This document shows positions 61,767-64,000 of a stretch of 64,000 nucleotides of DNA, in pieces. The notes under the pieces are model-generated. The model searched no databases. It saw nothing but the letters and a program-made list of their open reading frames with translations, and was not told where the DNA came from. Both the position numbers and the translations under genes were made by a program. The DNA comes from Paraburkholderia xenovorans LB400 (GTDB lineage Bacteria; Pseudomonadota; Gammaproteobacteria; Burkholderiales; Burkholderiaceae), in assembly GCF_000013645.1 (NCBI RefSeq), contig NC_007951.1, forward strand, positions 558,001-622,000. The letters are read 5' to 3'. Position 1 is the first letter of the stretch. Every line of letters begins with the position of its first letter.

Positions 61767-62069
61767 TTACTTGCGGTTGATCAACAATCCAAGCAGCACA
61801 CCGGCGCCCGCTGCAATGCCGATGGATGCCCACGGATGCTCGTGCACGTAATCGTCGGTAGCGCGGGCCGCTTTCTTGCCTTTTTCGACCACGACGACCT
61901 GAACGTCAGCCGCCTTTTCCCTGGCCTGTTTCAGGCGCGTCAGCGCTGTTTCACGAAGTTCCGAAGCGCGCTCGCCGGTGGCGCTCGCGGCCTGTTTCAG
62001 CAGATCTTCAGCGTCCGCGAGGACGGTTTTGATATCCGACATCAATCTCTCCTTGTTGATTTCCGACAT
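61767..62069 (-). CDS. DUF883 (ElaB/YqjD) family ribosome-associated membrane protein
   Basis: 100 aa. Soluble helix LMSDIKTVLADAEDLLKQAASATGERASELRETALTRLKQAREKA and a C-terminal anchor YVHEHPWASIGIAAGAGVLLGLLINRK. E. coli ElaB/YqjD are inner-membrane proteins that bind ribosomes in stationary phase. First gene of the operon. Confidence 0.9.
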   Translation of the reverse strand: MSEINKERLMSDIKTVLADAEDLLKQAASATGERASELRETALTRLKQAREKAADVQVVVVEKGKKAARATDDYVHEHPWASIGIAAGAGVLLGLLINRK

Positions 62070-62411
62070 TGACAGCTCCCCTTCGTCTCACGCCACGCGT
62101 GAATCGTAACCAAAGAAACGGCCGCTGGCGAGCGCAGGGCTCGGTTGGTTCACAACTTCGCACGAACCGTTCCCGGTTGAAGCATAGCCACAAAAAACTC
62201 CGCCGCCCGCACTGTGTGAGGCAAAGTTTGCCTGAGATGGAGTTGATCTGGCCCGCAAAGTTTCCACTAAATCAGTGAAAATTACAAAAACGCATAAAGT
62301 AGTGACGCGATGTTCGTTCGTCATATACCGTCGCTCCCGTATGCTTTATCTTTGCAGAGCGCCGTGGGTGAATGCTCGCGCGGCAATGTCCAAACCTTCA
62401 GGAGATGCATG
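62070..62411. other. Divergent promoter region, DUF883 operon / peroxiredoxin
   Basis: 342 bp without a gene. A 7-bp palindrome AGGCAAA-G-TTTGCCT lies at 62219-62233 and an AT-rich part at 62260-62310 that may hold the peroxiredoxin promoter. No OxyR site identified with confidence. Confidence 0.5.
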
Positions 62412-63050
62412 ATGAGTCTACGTCTTGGCGATATCGCGCCGGATTTCGAACAGCAGTCGAGTGTCGGCCCGATCAGATTCCACGAGTGGCTGGGCGATAG
62501 CTGGGGCGTGCTGTTTTCGCATCCCGCTGACTTCACGCCTGTCTGCACCACCGAACTCGGCCTGACCGCGAAGCTGGCCAGCGAATTCGAGAAGCGCAAC
62601 GTGAAGACGATTGCGTTGTCGGTGGACAGCGCCGAGTCGCACAAGGAGTGGATTAAAGACATTAACGAGACTCAGGCCGCCAATGTCGGCTTCCCGATTC
62701 TCGCGGACGGCGACCGCAAGGTTTCCGAGCTGTACGACATGATCCACCCGAATGCGAACGAAACGCTGACCGTGCGCTCGCTGTTCGTGATCGACCCGAA
62801 GAAGAAGGTGCGTCTCATCATCACCTATCCGGCCAGCACGGGCCGTAACTTCGACGAAGTGCTGCGTGTGATCGATTCGCTGCAGCTGACCGACAGTCAC
62901 TCGGTTGCCACGCCGGGCAACTGGAAGCAGGGCGATGACGTGGTGATCGTTCCGTCGCTGAAGGACGAGGAAATCATCAAGCAGAAATTCCCGAAGGGCT
63001 ATAAGGCGCTGCGTCCGTATCTGCGCATGACGCCGCAGCCGAACAAATAA
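62412..63050 (+). CDS. 1-Cys peroxiredoxin (Prx6 family)
   Basis: 212 aa (ATG 62412; ATG 62409 also possible; AGGAGATG site). Reduces peroxides. Catalytic Cys45 in DFTPVCTTELG; no resolving cysteine. IHPNANETLTVRSLFVIDPKKKVRLIITYPASTGRNFDEVLRVIDSLQLT and the long C-terminal domain (TPGNWKQGDDVVIVPSL) mark the Prx6/AhpC-TSA 1-Cys group. Ends at a terminator. Confidence 0.95.
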   Translation: MSLRLGDIAPDFEQQSSVGPIRFHEWLGDSWGVLFSHPADFTPVCTTELGLTAKLASEFEKRNVKTIALSVDSAESHKEWIKDINETQAANVGFPILADGDRKVSELYDMIHPNANETLTVRSLFVIDPKKKVRLIITYPASTGRNFDEVLRVIDSLQLTDSHSVATPGNWKQGDDVVIVPSLKDEEIIKQKFPKGYKALRPYLRMTPQPNK

Positions 63051-63109
63051 GCGTTCGATGAACCACGAAGCGCGCCGATAGCTGCGTCGCCGCGTCGAAG
63101 GAAAACAGA

Positions 63110-63141
63110 AAAGCCAGTCCGCAAGTGGACTGGCTTTTTTT
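63110..63141 (+). terminator. Intrinsic terminator after the peroxiredoxin gene
   Basis: AAAGCCAGTCC, loop GCAAGT, GGACTGGCTTT with seven T. Confidence 0.9.
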
Positions 63142-63190
63142 CGTACTGCGCAAACCCGCCACGGCCGGCGGAATCAGCGTATCCCAGCGT

Positions 63191-64000
63191 TCAGAAGAAA
63201 GCCTGAATACCTGTTTGTGCGCGCCCCAGAATCAGCGCGTGAATGTCGTGCGTGCCTTCATAGGTGTTCACCACTTCCAGATTCACCAGATGCCGCGCGA
63301 CGCCGAACTCGTCCGAGATGCCGTTGCCGCCGAGCATGTCGCGTGCAAGCCGCGCAATATCCAGCGCCTTGCCGCATGAATTGCGCTTCATGATCGAGGT
63401 GATCTCGACAGCCGCGGTGCCTTCGTCCTTCATGCGGCCGAGACGCAGCACGCCTTGCAGTCCGAGCGTGATCTCGGTCTGCATGTCGGCGAGCTTCTTC
63501 TGGATCAGCTGGTTCGCGGCGAGCGGCCGGCCGAACTGCTTGCGATCCAGCACGTACTGGCGCGCGGTGTGCCAGCATGCTTCGGCCGCGCCGAGCGCGC
63601 CCCAGGCAATGCCGTAGCGCGCCGAGTTCAGACAGGTGAACGGACCGCGCAAACCGCTGACTTCCGGGAAACGGTTCTCTTCCGGCACGAACACTTCGTC
63701 GAGCACGATCTCACCGGTGATCGAGGCGCGCAAACCCACCTTGCTGTGGATGGTCGGCGCCGACAGCCCTCTCCAGCCCTTCTCCAGAATGAAGCCGCGA
63801 ATCGCGTCCTTGCCGTTTTCTTCGAGCTTTGCCCACACCACGAACACGTCGGCGATCGGCGAGTTGGTGATCCACATTTTCGAGCCCGACAGCGAATAGC
63901 CGCCGTCGACCTTTTTGGCCCGCGTGACCATGCTGCCCGGATCGGAGCCGTGGTTCGGCTCGGTCAGGCCGAAGCAGCCGATCCACTCGCCGGTGGCGAG
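63191..64000 (-). CDS. gcdH: Glutaryl-CoA dehydrogenase-like acyl-CoA dehydrogenase (5' end outside window)
   Basis: 270 codons visible; the frame runs off the right edge (visible start [25 protein letters not shown]), so about 125 N-terminal residues are missing. [14 protein letters not shown] is characteristic of glutaryl-CoA dehydrogenase; [33 protein letters not shown], and the C-terminal [39 protein letters not shown] with the catalytic Glu in YEGTHDIH. Oxidatively decarboxylates glutaryl-CoA to crotonyl-CoA in lysine/tryptophan/benzoate breakdown. Confidence 0.93.
   Translation of the reverse strand, partial: LATGEWIGCFGLTEPNHGSDPGSMVTRAKKVDGGYSLSGSKMWITNSPIADVFVVWAKLEENGKDAIRGFILEKGWRGLSAPTIHSKVGLRASITGEIVLDEVFVPEENRFPEVSGLRGPFTCLNSARYGIAWGALGAAEACWHTARQYVLDRKQFGRPLAANQLIQKKLADMQTEITLGLQGVLRLGRMKDEGTAAVEITSIMKRNSCGKALDIARLARDMLGGNGISDEFGVARHLVNLEVVNTYEGTHDIHALILGRAQTGIQAFF

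Overview
The window is GC-rich chromosome from a burkholderial betaproteobacterium, most likely Paraburkholderia or Burkholderia sensu lato. The gene order supports this: recN-nadK / hrcA-hemH-hslR-grpE-dnaK-dnaJ-pabBC / panB-dgk-folK-pcnB-HAD-hda-perM / purM-miaA-mutL / ybgC-tolQRAB-pal-cpoB / glyA-nrdR. The genus call is inference from gene order and protein similarity; no 16S gene is present.

Layout. 1-12.4 kb: DNA repair (recN), NAD kinase, the heat-shock repressor and chaperones, ferrochelatase and a fused aminodeoxychorismate synthase/lyase. 12.5-19.1 kb: a tightly packed minus-strand operon (perM to panB). 19.15-33.72 kb: a strikingly AT-rich integrated element. 33.8-40.5 kb: purM, miaA, mutL, a DedA protein and an MscS channel. 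40.7-48.3 kb: an accessory-looking chromosomal block with a ClC channel, MarR, HPP-CBS protein, FixK/FNR-type regulator, frameshifted Nramp transporter and orphan PAS histidine kinase; two FNR-type boxes lie here. 48.5-54.4 kb: tRNA-Lys and the Tol-Pal operon. 54.4-64 kb: an SDR, ZTP riboswitch-glyA-nrdR, five minor pilins, a stress-type membrane operon (DUF883/holin-like/DUF3318), a 1-Cys peroxiredoxin and a partial glutaryl-CoA dehydrogenase.

The element of interest (about 14.6 kb) splits the divergent perM/purM pair. It is bounded by a 13-bp direct repeat. It carries a tyrosine integrase with an intact catalytic set (R319, H416, R419, H442, Y452) and paired 12-bp-spaced arm-like repeats at both ends. 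It also has a ColE2-type primase/Rep protein, a ColE1-type relaxase (Tyr19; H103-E110-H112), a tandem-domain MobC-like accessory protein and an H-NS-like protein. One full-length DotA/TraY family membrane protein is present with no other type IVB secretion gene. The simplest reading is an integrative mobilizable element that excises, replicates and is mobilized in trans. The lone DotA/TraY suggests it may swap one subunit of a helper MPF_I (IncI/Dot-Icm-like) mating channel, as SGI1 does with TraG of IncC plasmids. That is the main hypothesis of this annotation and is untested. Several unknown AT-rich genes, small membrane peptides, a GC-rich structured island resembling phage Ash/C4 regions, a candidate oriT and a candidate small RNA complete the element.
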